Notes: a model not told the origin generated them from the letters alone. 64,000 bases of DNA from Streptococcus pasteurianus (GCF_004843545.1 NZ_CP039457.1:1888501-1952500), one strand, 5' to 3'; numbered from the stretch's first letter, positions 40,050-51,361 are shown. Made by a program: numbers and translations.

Positions 40050-40586
40050 TTAGTTTTTTTGGCGTAAAAGTCCCTTAATCTTATCAACATCAGAATTAAC
40101 AAGAATAGCTACAAAGACCCCGCAAAATGTTTCAAACACCCTAGCAAATACATATAAAATGGTATCACCAGCAGGAATTGATAGAGTAATAATCAAAAGT
40201 GCCGATGTTCCACCAATGATTCCTGCTTTGTTATTAATTGAAACATTAATCATAATTCCTAACATGGTAAAAATTGGAACAAAAATCAACGTTACCCAAA
40301 ACTGATTATGGAAAAACTGATTGATAAAAAAGAAGAGCAGAGATAGCAAACCACCAACACTATTTCCAACCACACGTGAGAAGCCAAAATGAACGCTCTT
40401 GTCCAAACTTTCACGTAAACTGAAAACAGCTGTCAGCGTTCCTATCTGCAGCCCTTCCCATCCAAATAAATGGAAAATTAATAAAACCAAAAAAACAGCT
40501 AAACCAGTCTTAAAGGTGCGCATGCCCAATTTAAATTTACTCGGGTCAAACTTATAATTCGATAAAAGATTTTTTAAATAATTCAT
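40050..40586 (-). CDS. FUSC/aromatic acid exporter-like membrane protein
   Basis: 178 aa with four to five hydrophobic segments and an N-terminal TFKTGLAVFLVLLIF helix typical of the FUSC/DUF939-type membrane domain. It lacks the long cytoplasmic part of full aromatic acid exporters. Substrate unknown. Codirectional with glnR, which has its own promoter. Confidence 0.72.
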   Translation of the reverse strand: MNYLKNLLSNYKFDPSKFKLGMRTFKTGLAVFLVLLIFHLFGWEGLQIGTLTAVFSLRESLDKSVHFGFSRVVGNSVGGLLSLLFFFINQFFHNQFWVTLIFVPIFTMLGIMINVSINNKAGIIGGTSALLIITLSIPAGDTILYVFARVFETFCGVFVAILVNSDVDKIKGLLRQKN

Positions 40587-40763
40587 AACTCACAACCAAT
40601 TTGCATTTTCTTTATTTTAACATATTTTCAAATTGATTTGCGAACGTTCTACTGATATGAATGCGTTTACCACAAAATATCTCTCACTTGCATTCCAAAA
40701 ACCAAAATAATAGTACCACTTTCATGCAATAAAATATTTTCTTCCCATTTACGGATTTTATAC

Positions 40764-40788
40764 ACAAAAAAGGACGGTAACACCGTCC
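40764..40788 (-). terminator. Terminator of pgk
   Basis: GGACGG / CCGTCC (40772-40777 with 40783-40788), 5-base loop, A-rich plus strand 40764-40771 giving the T run. Confidence 0.88.
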
Positions 40789-40816
40789 TCTTTAAATCTT
40801 CTCAACGAAGAAATTA

Positions 40817-42013
40817 TTATTTATCAGTAAGTGCTGCAAGACCTGGAAGTACTTTACCTTCAAGAAGTTCCATAGAAGCTCCACCACCAGTAGAAATCCA
40901 TGAGAATTTGTCAGCACGACCAAGGTTGATAGCTGCGGCAGCTGAGTCACCACCACCAATGATTGATTTAACGCCTGGTTGTTTAACGATAGCATCCATT
41001 ACACCAATTGTACCAGCTTGGAAATCAGGATTTTCGAATACACCCATAGGCCCATTCCAAACAACTGTTTTAGCACCAGTCAATTCTTCGTCAAATTTAG
41101 TGATAGATTTTGGACCGATATCAAGACCAAGGAATCCAGCATCTACTGCTGCACCTTCAGTATCTTTAACTTCAGTATAGTCAGCAAAAGCGTTAGCTTC
41201 TTTTGAGTCAACTGGCAAGATTAATTTACCGTCAGCTTTAGCCAAAAGTTCTTTAGCAACATCAAGTTTGTCTTCTTCGACAAGTGAATTACCAATTTCG
41301 ATACCTTGTGCTTTAAGGAATGTGTAAGTCATACCACCACCGATAAGGACTTTATCAGCTTTTTTCAACAAGTTTTCGATAACACCGATTTTATCTGAAA
41401 CTTTTGAACCACCAAGGATTGCGATAAATGGACGAACTGGTTTTTCAACAGCTTCTTGGATGTATGCAATTTCGTTTTCAAGAAGGAAACCTGCAACAGC
41501 TTTTTCAACGTTTGCAGAGATACCTACGTTAGATGCGTGTGCACGGTGTGCAGTACCAAATGCATCGTTAACGAAGATTCCGTCACCAAGTGAAGCCCAG
41601 TATTTACCAAGTTCTGGATCGTTTTTAGATTCTTTTTTACCGTCAACATCTTCAAAACGAGTGTTTTCAACAAGAAGAACTTCACCGTCTTTAAGGTTGT
41701 TGATAGCTTCTTCAAGTTCAGCACCACGTGTAACACCTGGGAAGACAACTTCTTGACCAAGTTTAGCTGCCAAATCAGCTGCTACTGGAGCAAGAGATTT
41801 ACCTTCTTTATCAGCTTCTTCTTTAACACGTCCAAGGTGAGAGAAAAGAATTGCACGACCACCTTGTTCGATGATGTACTTGATTGTTGGAAGAGCCGCA
41901 GAAATACGGTTGTCGTTAGTGATAACGCCATCTTTCAAAGGCACGTTAAAGTCAACACGGACAAGAACTTTTTTGCCTTTCAAATCAACGTCTTTAACAG
42001 TCAATTTAGCCAT
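40817..42013 (-). CDS. pgk: Phosphoglycerate kinase
   Basis: 398 aa. N-terminal [12 protein letters not shown], the substrate loop [14 protein letters not shown] and the nucleotide motif IGGGDSAAA are all present. It makes ATP from 1,3-bisphosphoglycerate. Own TATAAT (42054-42049 on the minus strand) and terminator. Confidence 0.97.
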   Translation of the reverse strand: MAKLTVKDVDLKGKKVLVRVDFNVPLKDGVITNDNRISAALPTIKYIIEQGGRAILFSHLGRVKEEADKEGKSLAPVAADLAAKLGQEVVFPGVTRGAELEEAINNLKDGEVLLVENTRFEDVDGKKESKNDPELGKYWASLGDGIFVNDAFGTAHRAHASNVGISANVEKAVAGFLLENEIAYIQEAVEKPVRPFIAILGGSKVSDKIGVIENLLKKADKVLIGGGMTYTFLKAQGIEIGNSLVEEDKLDVAKELLAKADGKLILPVDSKEANAFADYTEVKDTEGAAVDAGFLGLDIGPKSITKFDEELTGAKTVVWNGPMGVFENPDFQAGTIGVMDAIVKQPGVKSIIGGGDSAAAAINLGRADKFSWISTGGGASMELLEGKVLPGLAALTDK

Positions 42014-42154
42014 TTGATAGGACTCCTTATTATTTTTTATACATGCTAATTATATCACAAAACCTGTAAAAGAGATAGCAAAATCAGTACATTTTGTACG
42101 CCAGCCACTACTAAACGAGGAAATGTGTGAATTTCTGTATCATTTTACAATATA

Positions 42155-42180
42155 TAAAAAAGAGAGGAATGAATCCTCTC
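42155..42180 (-). terminator. Terminator of gap
   Basis: GAGAGGA / TCCTCTC (42162-42168 with 42174-42180) and an A run at 42155-42161 read as T's on the minus strand. Confidence 0.88.
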
Positions 42181-42200
42181 TTCTTCAGCTAACTCATTGA

Positions 42201-43214
42201 TTATTTAGCAATTTTTGCGAAGTATTCAAGAGTACGAACAAGTTGTGAAGTGTAAGACATTTCGTTGTCGTACCATGCAACAGTTTTAACCAATTGAGTA
42301 CCGTCAGTTGCTTCGGTTACTTCTGTTTGAGTTGCGTCAAACAATGAACCGAATGAGATACCTACGATATCGCGTGAAACGATTGGGTCAGTATTGTAAC
42401 CGAATGATTCAGTTGCAGCAGCTTGCATAGCAGCGTTAACTTCTTCAGCAGTTACTTTTTTGTCAAGAACTGAAACAAGTTCAGTAAGTGATCCAGTTGG
42501 AACTGGTACACGTTGAGCATGACCTTGAAGTTTACCGTTCAATTCTGGGATAACAAGACCGATAGCTTTAGCAGCACCAGTTGAGTTAGGAACGATGTTT
42601 TCAGCAGCAGCACGTGCGCGGCGGAAGTCACCTTTACGGTGTGGTGCGTCAAGAGTCATTTGGTCACCAGTGTAACCGTGAACTGTAGTCATTGTACCAA
42701 CTTTAAGACCGAATGATTTGTTCAAAGCATCAGCCATTGGCGCAAGACAGTTTGTTGTACATGAACCAGCTGAGATAACTGTTTCAGTACCATCAAGAAT
42801 TTCGTGGTTAGTGTTAAATACGATTGTTTTAACATCTGATCCACCAGGAGCTGTGATAACAACTTTTTTAGCTCCACCTTCGTGCAAGTGTTTTTCAGCA
42901 GCAGCTTTAGTTGCAAAGAAACCAGTTGCTTCAAGAACGATTTCTACACCATCGTTAGCCCAGTCGATTTGTTCTGGGTCACGTTCTGCAGAAACTTTAA
43001 CGAATTGACCGTTAACTTCAAAACCACCATCTTTAACAACAACGTCACCGTCGAAACGACCTTGAGTTGTATCGTATTTCAACAAGTGTGCAAGCATAGC
43101 TGGGTCAGTAAGGTCGTTAATACGAGCTACTTCAACACCTTCAACGTTTTGGATACGACGGAATGCAAGACGACCGATACGACCGAAACCGTTAATACCA
43201 ACTTTAACTACCAT
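42201..43214 (-). CDS. gap: Glyceraldehyde-3-phosphate dehydrogenase
   Basis: 337 aa from 43214, preceded by AAGGAGG; the longer frame to 43241 has no site. NAD-binding [11 protein letters not shown] at the N-terminus, the catalytic cysteine in [12 protein letters not shown], and [14 protein letters not shown]-dependent glycolytic enzyme, often also surface displayed in streptococci. Adjacent to pgk with a separate promoter. Confidence 0.97.
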   Translation of the reverse strand: MVVKVGINGFGRIGRLAFRRIQNVEGVEVARINDLTDPAMLAHLLKYDTTQGRFDGDVVVKDGGFEVNGQFVKVSAERDPEQIDWANDGVEIVLEATGFFATKAAAEKHLHEGGAKKVVITAPGGSDVKTIVFNTNHEILDGTETVISAGSCTTNCLAPMADALNKSFGLKVGTMTTVHGYTGDQMTLDAPHRKGDFRRARAAAENIVPNSTGAAKAIGLVIPELNGKLQGHAQRVPVPTGSLTELVSVLDKKVTAEEVNAAMQAAATESFGYNTDPIVSRDIVGISFGSLFDATQTEVTEATDGTQLVKTVAWYDNEMSYTSQLVRTLEYFAKIAK

Positions 43215-43328
43215 TAGTGATTTCCTCCTTATGAAAATCAAAAAAATTTTTATTTTAAAAGGTTTCCCTTTTAGACAATTGTGAAAAGATTAACTTACGT
43301 AGGCACAAATCAACCTTTCAACGTTAGT

Positions 43329-43357
43329 ATTATATAACTATTTCACCAAAATTGCAA
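43329..43357 (-). promoter_or_regulatory. gap promoter
   Basis: Minus strand TTGCAA (43357-43352), 17-bp spacer, TATAAT (43334-43329); leader of about 110 bases. Confidence 0.78.
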
Positions 43358-43377
43358 ATATTATTACCGTTTTCATA

Positions 43378-43408
43378 ATAAAAAAGGATGCTCTTTTGAG
43401 CATCCTTT
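43378..43408 (-). terminator. Terminator of fusA
   Basis: 11-bp perfect stem (43383-43393 with 43398-43408), TTTT loop, A-rich left flank serving as the T run. Confidence 0.9.
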
Positions 43409-43418
43409 CTATCAGGAA

Positions 43419-45497
43419 TTATTCACCAGAATTCTTCTTGATGATTTCTTCTTGTACTGATTTAGGAACGTCTTCATAGTGGTCAAATACCATCATAAAT
43501 GTACCGCGTCCTTGAGTTGCAGAACGAAGAATTGTTGCATAACCGAACATTTCAGCAAGTGGAACAAAGGCACGAACGATTTGGCTGTTACCATGAGCTT
43601 CCATTCCATCAACACGTCCACGACGAGCTGTAACGTGCCCCATAACGTCACCAAGGTTTTCTTCTGGAGCTGTGATTGTAACAAGCATCATTGGTTCAAG
43701 AATAACTGGATGTGCAGTTTTAGCAGCTTCTTTAAGTGCAAGTGATGCAGCAATCTTGAAGGCTGTTTCAGATGAATCGACATCGTGGTATGAACCATCG
43801 TAAAGTTTAGCTTTAACGTCAACCATTGGATAACCAGCAAGAACACCGTTAGCCATAGATTCTTGAAGACCTTTTTCTACTGCAGGGATAAATTCACGAG
43901 GAACGACACCGCCGACGATAGCATTTTCAAATTCGAATCCTTTACCTTCTTCATTTGGCGTAAATTCAATCCAAACATCACCAAACTGACCTTTACCACC
44001 AGATTGGCGTTTGAAGAATCCACGTGCTTGAGTAGCTTGACGGAATGTTTCACGGTACGATACTTGTGGAGCACCTACGTTTGCTTCAACTTTGAATTCA
44101 CGTTTCATACGGTCAACAAGGACGTCAAGGTGAAGTTCACCCATACCAGAGATAACTGTTTCACCAGTTTCAACGTTAGTTTCAACACGGAACGTTGGGT
44201 CTTCTTCAGCAAGTTTTTGAAGAGCGATACCCATTTTATCTTGGTCAGCTTTAGATTTAGGTTCAACCATCAATTGGATAACTGGTTCTGGAACTTCAAT
44301 TGATTCAAGGATGACTTTAGCTTTTTCATCTGTCAATGAGTCCCCAGTTGTAGTGTCTTTCAAACCAACGGCAGCAGCGATATCACCAGCGTAAACTGTT
44401 TCGATTTCGTTACGGTGGTTGGCGTGCATTTGAAGAATACGTCCGATACGTTCACGTTTACCTTTAGATGTATTAAGAACGTAAGAACCACTGTCCAATA
44501 CACCTGAGTAAACACGGAAGAATGTCAAACGACCTACGAATGGGTCAGTCATGATCTTGAATGCAAGAGCTGCAAATGGCTCTTCATCTGATGCTGGACG
44601 TTCTTCTTCTTCGTCTGTATCTGGGTTAACACCCTTGATTGCAGGGATGTCAAGTGGACTTGGAAGGTAGTCAATAACTGCATCAAGCATCATTTGAACA
44701 CCTTTGTTTTTGAAAGCAGAACCACAAAGAACTGGGAAGAATTCAACGTTGATAGTTGCTTTACGGATAGCAGCTTTCAATTCAGCTTCAGTGATTTCTT
44801 CACCTTCAAGATATTTCATCATCAATTCTTCATCAGTTTCAGCAACTGCTTCGATCAATTTTTCACGATATTCGTTAGCTTGATCTACGTATTCAGCTGG
44901 AATATCTTCTTCAAGAATATCTGTACCAAGGTCATTAGTATAGATTTCAGCTTTCATTTTAACCAAGTCAATGATGCCGTTGAAGCTATCTTCAGAACCG
45001 ATTGGCAATTGAATTGGGTGAGCGTTAGCTTGAAGACGATCGTGAAGTGTGCTTACTGAGTAAAGGAAATCAGCACCGATTTTGTCCATTTTGTTTGAGA
45101 ATACGATACGAGGAACACCGTATTCAGTAGCTTGGCGCCAAACTGTTTCAGTTTGAGGTTCTACACCTGATTGTGAGTCAAGAACTGTTACCGCACCATC
45201 AAGAACACGAAGAGAACGTTGTACTTCAATTGTGAAGTCCACGTGCCCTGGTGTGTCGATAATGTTTACACGGTAGTCTTTCCATTGTGCAGTTGTAGCG
45301 GCAGATGTGATTGTGATACCACGTTCTTGCTCTTGTTCCATCCAGTCCATTTGTGAAGCACCTTCGTGTGTTTCACCGATTTTATGGATTTTACCAGTAT
45401 AGTAAAGAATACGCTCAGTTGTTGTTGTTTTACCAGCATCGACGTGAGCCATGATACCAATGTTACGAGTTTTTTCAAGTGAAAATTCGCGAGCCAT
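43419..45497 (-). CDS. fusA: Elongation factor G
   Basis: 692 aa, full length. G1 [16 protein letters not shown]2 [10 protein letters not shown]3 DTPGHVDF, G4 NKMD; domains II-V follow, with [10 protein letters not shown] and the C-terminal translocation domain. Third gene of the rpsL-rpsG-fusA str cluster; tuf is not attached here. Confidence 0.97.
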   Translation of the reverse strand: MAREFSLEKTRNIGIMAHVDAGKTTTTERILYYTGKIHKIGETHEGASQMDWMEQEQERGITITSAATTAQWKDYRVNIIDTPGHVDFTIEVQRSLRVLDGAVTVLDSQSGVEPQTETVWRQATEYGVPRIVFSNKMDKIGADFLYSVSTLHDRLQANAHPIQLPIGSEDSFNGIIDLVKMKAEIYTNDLGTDILEEDIPAEYVDQANEYREKLIEAVAETDEELMMKYLEGEEITEAELKAAIRKATINVEFFPVLCGSAFKNKGVQMMLDAVIDYLPSPLDIPAIKGVNPDTDEEEERPASDEEPFAALAFKIMTDPFVGRLTFFRVYSGVLDSGSYVLNTSKGKRERIGRILQMHANHRNEIETVYAGDIAAAVGLKDTTTGDSLTDEKAKVILESIEVPEPVIQLMVEPKSKADQDKMGIALQKLAEEDPTFRVETNVETGETVISGMGELHLDVLVDRMKREFKVEANVGAPQVSYRETFRQATQARGFFKRQSGGKGQFGDVWIEFTPNEEGKGFEFENAIVGGVVPREFIPAVEKGLQESMANGVLAGYPMVDVKAKLYDGSYHDVDSSETAFKIAASLALKEAAKTAHPVILEPMMLVTITAPEENLGDVMGHVTARRGRVDGMEAHGNSQIVRAFVPLAEMFGYATILRSATQGRGTFMMVFDHYEDVPKSVQEEIIKKNSGE

Positions 45498-45532
45498 TTT
45501 TTTCTCCTATTATAAATTTAATTTACTACTCT

Positions 45533-45580
45533 ATTATAGCATATTTTTAGAACGGATAGGCAGGACCTACCCGTTCTAAA
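45533..45580 (-). promoter_or_regulatory. fusA promoter with upstream hairpin
   Basis: Extended -10 TGCTATAAT (TATAAT 45538-45533 on the minus strand). Directly upstream is a 10-bp inverted repeat TTTAGAACGG / CCGTTCTAAA (45546-45555 with 45571-45580) plus inner pairs. It has no T run, so it may be a partial attenuator or processing site between rpsG and fusA. Confidence 0.55.
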
Positions 45581-45696
45581 CATGCTTTATTAAATTTGAT
45601 ACATGTCAGTAAGCAAAACACTTACTAAACACAGCCTGAACACCCGTAGTAAAAAGCTTTAATTGTATTCGAAGCTTTGTATCTGTATATCGCAGA

Positions 45697-46167
45697 TTAC
45701 CAGCGGAAGTGTGCGAATGCACGGTTTGCTTCTGCCATACGGTGTGTGTCTTCGCGTTTTTTAACTGAAGCACCAGTGTTGTTAGCAGCATCCAAGATTT
45801 CTTTTGCAAGACGATCTTTCATAGTGTGTTCACCACGAGCACGTGATGCAGTTACCAACCAACGAAGTCCAAGAGTTGTACGACGTTCTGGACGAACTTC
45901 AACTGGGACTTGGTAGTTAGAACCACCAACACGACGAGCACGTACTTCAAGAACAGGCATGATATTTTCCATAGCTGTTTCGAATACTTCAAGTGCATCG
46001 TTTCCAGTAGCTTCTTTGATTTGTTCAAATGCATCATAAACGATTGATGCAGCTGTACCACGTTTACCATCAAGCATAACACGGTTGATAAGACGTGTTA
46101 CAAGTTGTGAATTGTACAATGGATCTGGCAATACTTCGCGTTTAGGCGCTCTATTTTTACGACTCAT
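45697..46167 (-). CDS. rpsG: Ribosomal protein S7
   Basis: 156 aa. [18 protein letters not shown] start and the [13 protein letters not shown] segment are typical. 20 bp after rpsL; S7 nucleates 30S head assembly on 16S rRNA. Confidence 0.98.
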   Translation of the reverse strand: MSRKNRAPKREVLPDPLYNSQLVTRLINRVMLDGKRGTAASIVYDAFEQIKEATGNDALEVFETAMENIMPVLEVRARRVGGSNYQVPVEVRPERRTTLGLRWLVTASRARGEHTMKDRLAKEILDAANNTGASVKKREDTHRMAEANRAFAHFRW

Positions 46168-46187
46168 TTTTTCTTATCCCCCTTCTA

Positions 46188-46601
46188 TTATCCTTTAGGA
46201 CGTTTAGCACCGTATTTAGAACGGCTTTGTTTACGATCAGCAACACCTGCAGTATCAAGTGCACCACGAACGATGTGGTAACGTACCCCTGGAAGGTCTT
46301 TTACACGTCCACCACGGATAAGAACAACACTGTGTTCTTGAAGGTTGTGTCCGATACCTGGGATGTATGCAGTAACTTCAATAAGGTTGCTCAAACGTAC
46401 ACGAGCAAATTTACGAAGGGCTGAGTTAGGTTTTTTAGGTGTCATTGTTCCAACACGAGTTGCAACACCACGTTTTTGTGGTGAAGATACGTTAGTTTGA
46501 ACTTTTTTGTGGCTGTTGTAACCAACGTTAAGTGCTGGTGATTTAGATTTTTCAACTTTAGATTTACGTGGTTTACGTACCAACTGGTTGATTGTAGGCA
46601 T
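46188..46601 (-). CDS. rpsL: Ribosomal protein S12
   Basis: 137 aa. [17 protein letters not shown] and [10 protein letters not shown] carry the lysines whose change gives streptomycin resistance (KPNS and the equivalent of K88 region read as wild type). First gene of the str cluster, with AGGAG site. Confidence 0.98.
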   Translation of the reverse strand: MPTINQLVRKPRKSKVEKSKSPALNVGYNSHKKVQTNVSSPQKRGVATRVGTMTPKKPNSALRKFARVRLSNLIEVTAYIPGIGHNLQEHSVVLIRGGRVKDLPGVRYHIVRGALDTAGVADRKQSRSKYGAKRPKG

Positions 46602-46742
46602 CTACTTTTCTCCTGTAAGATTTTTTATTTTGGTTGATAAGGTACTTGGTGACAGTCCTTATCTAAAATGTGTACTTTGCAACATTTGTCAGCACGTCTC
46701 TGTACACTCTGGAGAGACCAAAAGTAAAAAGTACCGTTCATT

Positions 46743-46771
46743 ATGATAACATAACTTTCACCGTCTGTCAA
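46743..46771 (-). promoter_or_regulatory. rpsL promoter
   Basis: Minus strand TTGACA (46771-46766), 17-bp spacer, TATCAT (46748-46743). A leader of about 130 bases follows, holding a GATAAGG/CCTTATC hairpin near 46635-46662. Confidence 0.75.
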
Positions 46772-46896
46772 ATGATTTAGTCGTATTTTATAGCTTTTAT
46801 AAAATTTTTGGTAGCTACTAAATTCGTTATAGTCCCAAAAAAGATTAAACGTTCTTGAACAATATAACTTTTAAAGAAAAAGGGGAACTCCCTCTC

Positions 46897-47709
46897 TTAA
46901 TCGAAAATATTACCAATTTCTACTTTGACATGGTTGTTTTTAACATCAATTTCTGAAACTTTTAGAAGTGATTTGTAAGTCATTCGGTCACGTTTTTCTT
47001 GGGCATTTTCAGCAAAGACTGCGACACCTACAAGAGTACTATCGAATTCCTTCAAGAGACTGACCATACCAGAAATCGTTCCCCCACCTTTAAGGAAGTC
47101 GTCAACAATCAAGACACGACTATTCGGTTTCAAGCTGCGTTTAGACAAGAACATCTTTTCAATACGGTCACTTGAGCCACTTGCATAATTGACAGAAACG
47201 GTTGAACCTTCCGTAATTTTAAGGTCACGTCGAACGATGACAAATGGAACATTCAAGATATTTGCAACGGCATTTGCCAAAGGCACACCTTTGGTTGCTA
47301 CTGTCATAACCGCATCAATTTTATTTCCCTTGAAAGCATTAGCAATGATACGTCCAACACTTTGTAAAATTTTAGGGGTACTTAATAAATCTGATAAGTA
47401 GATATAACCTCCAGGAAGAATACGATTGCTTTCTGAAAGGCGGTCACGTAATTCTTCGATGACTGCTTTAGCTTCTTCATCAGAGATTCCTGGTGTAAAA
47501 ATGACACCTCCGCTCGCCCCTGTAACTGTTTCAATTTCGCCGATTCCTGATTCTTCAAAAGCTTTTTTGATAATGGCGATATCTTCAGAGATTGAAGATT
47601 TTGCTGCTTCATATTTTTCAGCAAATGTGTTTAAACTTGTCAATTTATAGGGGTTGTTAATCAAATAGTTGGAGATGACAACCATGCGTTCACTACGTCG
47701 TAATTTCAT
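46897..47709 (-). CDS. purR: Purine operon repressor PurR
   Basis: 270 aa from the start at 47709 (GGAG site). N-terminal winged HTH (about 1-75) and a C-terminal phosphoribosyltransferase-like domain with the PRPP motif RVLIVDDFLKGGGT. It represses, or in lactococci activates, purine genes in response to PRPP. Candidate own operator upstream. Confidence 0.94.
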   Translation of the reverse strand: MKLRRSERMVVISNYLINNPYKLTSLNTFAEKYEAAKSSISEDIAIIKKAFEESGIGEIETVTGASGGVIFTPGISDEEAKAVIEELRDRLSESNRILPGGYIYLSDLLSTPKILQSVGRIIANAFKGNKIDAVMTVATKGVPLANAVANILNVPFVIVRRDLKITEGSTVSVNYASGSSDRIEKMFLSKRSLKPNSRVLIVDDFLKGGGTISGMVSLLKEFDSTLVGVAVFAENAQEKRDRMTYKSLLKVSEIDVKNNHVKVEIGNIFD

Positions 47710-47766
47710 AATTTCTCCATTTTCATATCTGTTTTTTGTCATTATATCATAAGAAGGTGAAAAAAA

Positions 47767-47790
47767 CGAACATTTTAATAAAAAATGTCC
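47767..47790 (-). promoter_or_regulatory. Candidate PurBox pair upstream of purR
   Basis: CGAACATTTT and AAAATGTCC form an inverted pair; CGAACAT is the core of the PurBox. Orientation differs from the classical direct boxes, so this is tentative. Confidence 0.35.
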
Positions 47791-47866
47791 ATTTTTTTGT
47801 GCTTTTCCCTAATGTAAAGAGGTCTTCGAGTGAGTAATGTTAAAATATTCTACTTCTTATTGCCTC

Positions 47867-48805
47867 TTATAATTTTGGTTTATAGAATGAACGATTATCC
47901 ATTGCAAAAATACGATTTGTCATTTCGCCCTCGTCAATACGACTCAATGCCGTTGTCATCATCATCATTTCGGCGTCGATATTATCAATAATATGAATAA
48001 TCTCTGCTTCCATCACACGTGGACGAACTGGGCTGCCGTATTCAAGCAAGCCATGATGACTTAGGATAACATGGCGTAAAATGATAACATCTTCTTTGGT
48101 GTCATCAATGTTTAATTCTGTGAGAACTTTTGTGATTTCTTCATCAATCAAAGCAATGTGACCGATTAAATTGCCACGTACAGTGTATTCGGTATTGTCT
48201 GGACCAGTTAACTCAATAACTTTCGCCAAGTCATGAAGCATGATACCAGCGTAAAGCAAACTTTTGTTGAGTTGTGGATAGATATCACCAATTGCATCCG
48301 CTAAACGCACCATGGTTGCTGTATGATAGGCTAATCCAGATTTAAAAGCATGGTGATTTGTCTTAGCTGCAGGATAAGTGAAAAATTCCTTGTCGTATTT
48401 GCGATAAAGCGCACGAACAACACGTTGCCAAACAGCATTTTCAATTTTGAACATCATTTGCTCAAGATAATCTTTGACATCAACAACGTCGACTGGTGAT
48501 TTTTCTCGGAAGTCACTTGGGTCGTTTGGCTCACCCTCACGTGGATTACGAAGGGTAATTTGATTGACTTGAGGTGTTCCATTATAGACCTCACGACGAC
48601 CTTTCATGTATACTACTTTGCCAGCGACAAATTCTTCAACATTATAGGGTTGAGCATCCCAAAGATTACCAGAAATTTCACCAGTATCATCTTGGAAAGT
48701 AAAGGCAATATAATCCTTGCCCGCTCTCGTCTTACGAATCTCTGCGGATTTTATTAAGTAGAACCCTTCAAAGAGTTCATCTTTTTTCATTTGATTAATT
48801 TTCAT
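47867..48805 (-). CDS. yhaM: 3'-5' exoribonuclease YhaM
   Basis: 312 aa from the start at 48805 (GAGG site). N-terminal OB fold (about 10-100) and an HD domain with YAGIMLHDLAKVIEL and RHVILSHHGLLEYGSP. A conserved Firmicute nuclease that trims RNA 3' ends. Overlaps rmuC by 11 bp. Confidence 0.92.
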   Translation of the reverse strand: MKINQMKKDELFEGFYLIKSAEIRKTRAGKDYIAFTFQDDTGEISGNLWDAQPYNVEEFVAGKVVYMKGRREVYNGTPQVNQITLRNPREGEPNDPSDFREKSPVDVVDVKDYLEQMMFKIENAVWQRVVRALYRKYDKEFFTYPAAKTNHHAFKSGLAYHTATMVRLADAIGDIYPQLNKSLLYAGIMLHDLAKVIELTGPDNTEYTVRGNLIGHIALIDEEITKVLTELNIDDTKEDVIILRHVILSHHGLLEYGSPVRPRVMEAEIIHIIDNIDAEMMMMTTALSRIDEGEMTNRIFAMDNRSFYKPKL

Positions 48806-50069
48806 GATTTTCCTCATCTTCTAATGGTGGGAGGTTAAGTAAACTTGCCGTTGCTTGGTCTTGATAAGATTCAACAGTATTTAAAGCTCGGATAATCGCA
48901 TTTGTCCTTGTGTAAATGAGACTATCCAAAGTATTATTAGCGGTATTGATTTGTTTTTGAGCTTTAACCAACATATTGCCAAATTTTTCAAATTCTACCT
49001 TAACATTTCCTAAAACTTTGCTAATATCGTTTGCATTTTTCTGAATATTGAGAGTTTTAAAGCCGACAGCAAGCGAATTTAATAGAGCTGATAAGGTTGA
49101 CGGTCCTGCTACGACAATATTTTCATCACGTCGCAAGCTATCAAAGAAACTAGCATTACGAACCACTTCTGAATACAAACCTTCTGTTGGTAAAAACATA
49201 ATTCCAAAATTAGTTGTCTCAGGTGGATTGAGGTATTTTTTATTAATATCTTTAGCAAAGCGTTTGATGCTGTTAAGAAGCGACTTGCGGTAAAGCTCAA
49301 CTTGTTCTTTGTCACCACTTTCGTAAGCATCTTCCAAGCGATAGTAATCTTCCAATGGGAATTTCGAATCAATTGGCAAATAAACATAGCCATCATCATC
49401 TGTTCCTGGAAGCTTTATGGCGTATTCAACACGCTCACTAGAGCCTGAAATGGTCGGAAATTCTCGTTCGTATTGGTTAGGCGTCATAATATCTTCGATA
49501 ATTTGCCCCAGTTGTAACTCACCAAGAATGCCACGTGTCTTAGTATTTGAAAGCACTTTGTTTAAGGTGCCAACATCTTGTGCGACATTTTTCATCTCAC
49601 CCAAGCCTTGATTGACAGACTCTAGTTGCTTAGAAACTGTCTCAAATGAGGCTTTCAAACGATTTTGCAAGGTTTGTTCGAGTTTTTCTTCAACTGTTTG
49701 ACGCATTTCTTCCAAACGTTTTTCGTTTGATTCTTGCATTTCTTTGACAGAATTTGTTAAATTGCGGTTGATGATTTCTAAACGCTGGTCAGAACGGTCA
49801 CGATTTTCATTCAAACTTTGATGAAGAACATCGCGAAGATCATTTAATTGTGTGTATAAATCATTTTGCAAACGATTTATCTGATTATTCAACGCTAAAA
49901 CTTGGTCTTTTTGCGCTAAATCAAGCTGATATGAGACTTGGTCAGATAAATTATCAGCGTTGTCGTCCATTTTTTGTGAAACATCTTCTGTCAGCTTTGC
50001 CATTTTCAGCAAAAGATAAATTAACAAAACGACACTAAGAAGTCCTAATAATAATGTAATAATTAACAT
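48795..50069 (-). CDS. rmuC: RmuC-family DNA recombination protein
   Basis: 424 aa. N-terminal membrane helix (about 2-20), coiled coil (about 25-150), then the RmuC nuclease-like domain with GILGELQLGQIIED and YLPIDSKFPLEDY. It limits recombination at inverted repeats. Separated from thiN by 1 bp. Confidence 0.92.
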   Translation of the reverse strand: MLIITLLLGLLSVVLLIYLLLKMAKLTEDVSQKMDDNADNLSDQVSYQLDLAQKDQVLALNNQINRLQNDLYTQLNDLRDVLHQSLNENRDRSDQRLEIINRNLTNSVKEMQESNEKRLEEMRQTVEEKLEQTLQNRLKASFETVSKQLESVNQGLGEMKNVAQDVGTLNKVLSNTKTRGILGELQLGQIIEDIMTPNQYEREFPTISGSSERVEYAIKLPGTDDDGYVYLPIDSKFPLEDYYRLEDAYESGDKEQVELYRKSLLNSIKRFAKDINKKYLNPPETTNFGIMFLPTEGLYSEVVRNASFFDSLRRDENIVVAGPSTLSALLNSLAVGFKTLNIQKNANDISKVLGNVKVEFEKFGNMLVKAQKQINTANNTLDSLIYTRTNAIIRALNTVESYQDQATASLLNLPPLEDEENHEN

Positions 50070-50070
50070 T

Positions 50071-50700
50071 TTACCTATCCTTACTTTGAATAACGATAAG
50101 ATAGTCTGATTTTAAGTTAACTGTAATTGGTTGGTCAAGAAATTCATTGCTTGAATAGATTTTTTTCTTGAAAAAATTACTGGCGTCAAGCTCGTATTTG
50201 GCACCTTTAATGGTCAAATCAGCGTCACCATCAGCCATAAAGGAAACGTAAATCATTTCTTTTTCTGGCAAAACTTGATTAGAACCTGCAGGATAAAACT
50301 GCACGGTATTTTGCTCATCGCGTAGGGTTATCTGACGCATGAAGGGTGCTAATTCTGGGTCGCTTGGTAGAAAAAGATTAGACATCATGTGGTCAATACG
50401 ACCGCCAAAAGCGCCGAAAATCGTCACTTGTGCTTGTGGGTATTTTGAGAAAATCGCCTTTAGGGCTAACTCTGTATCCGTGTCGTTTTTTTCTGGAGCA
50501 GCCTTGATGAAATCGCCAGCTTTTTCTTGAATCATTTGTAATTCTTCTTTGCTGACAGAATCAAAATCTCCCACTGCCAAATCTAAAGGTAATTGATTTT
50601 TTAATAGGAAAAGACTACCACGGTCAACACCTACAAAAAGCTCAAAATCAGTCGAAAAACCTGACAAACGACCGCCAGTAAAGACAGCTATCTTAGTCAT
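50071..50700 (-). CDS. thiN: Thiamine pyrophosphokinase
   Basis: 209 aa; GVDRGSLFLL, AVGDFDSV, the acidic NDTDTELAL and FGAFGGRIDHMM motifs. It converts thiamine to thiamine diphosphate. Overlaps rpe by 8 bp. Confidence 0.92.
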   Translation of the reverse strand: MTKIAVFTGGRLSGFSTDFELFVGVDRGSLFLLKNQLPLDLAVGDFDSVSKEELQMIQEKAGDFIKAAPEKNDTDTELALKAIFSKYPQAQVTIFGAFGGRIDHMMSNLFLPSDPELAPFMRQITLRDEQNTVQFYPAGSNQVLPEKEMIYVSFMADGDADLTIKGAKYELDASNFFKKKIYSSNEFLDQPITVNLKSDYLIVIQSKDR

Positions 50701-51355
50701 CTAACGCCACACGCAATGTTTCTACTTGTGCAGCTAAATCACTTGCTTTGAAGAGATATGAACCAGCAACAAAGACATTCGCTCCAGCATCATAACAAGC
50801 TTTGATAGTCTTATTATCAACGCCACCGTCAACTTCGATGTCAAAATCATAGCCTTTTTCATCGCGGAGTTGAGCAACTTTTGCCACTTTTTCAAGCGTT
50901 TCAGGAATGAAGGCTTGTCCACCAAATCCTGGGTTGACTGTCATGATAAGCACTTGGTCAACCAAACTCAAGACAGATTCAATAGCTGAAACTGGTGTTC
51001 CTGGGTTGATAACAACACCTGCTTTCATGCCTGCAGCTTTAATTTTTTGCAAAGCACCATGAATATGAAGAGTTGACTCCGCATGAATTGTCATAATATC
51101 TGCACCAGCTTGCGCAAATGCGTCAACATAACGTTCTGGATTAACCACCATAAGGTGACAATCAAAAACGAGTTTGCTGTGTTTACGCATGCTAGCCACG
51201 ACATCTGCACCAAAACTGATATTTGGTACAAACTGCCCATCCATAATGTCGATATGAACATATTCTGCACTTGTTTCTTCGATACGTTTTAATTCTGAAG
51301 CGAAATTTGCATAATCAGCTGCTAAAATTGATGGTGCGATTTTATTGTTTGACAT
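50693..51355 (-). CDS. rpe: Ribulose-phosphate 3-epimerase
   Basis: 220-aa TIM barrel: SILAADYANF, HIDIMDGQFVPN, FDCHLMV, MTVNPGFGGQ, DIEVDGGV. Pentose-phosphate enzyme. Six bases after rsgA. Confidence 0.96.
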   Translation of the reverse strand: MSNNKIAPSILAADYANFASELKRIEETSAEYVHIDIMDGQFVPNISFGADVVASMRKHSKLVFDCHLMVVNPERYVDAFAQAGADIMTIHAESTLHIHGALQKIKAAGMKAGVVINPGTPVSAIESVLSLVDQVLIMTVNPGFGGQAFIPETLEKVAKVAQLRDEKGYDFDIEVDGGVDNKTIKACYDAGANVFVAGSYLFKASDLAAQVETLRVALDD

Positions 51356-51361
51356 AAGTAC

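Noticed and set aside
33644..45059. Several plus-strand frames of 90-150 codons inside gltB, gap and fusA
   Set aside because: They lie antisense to highly conserved genes, lack ribosome-binding sites, and reflect codon bias of the opposite strand.
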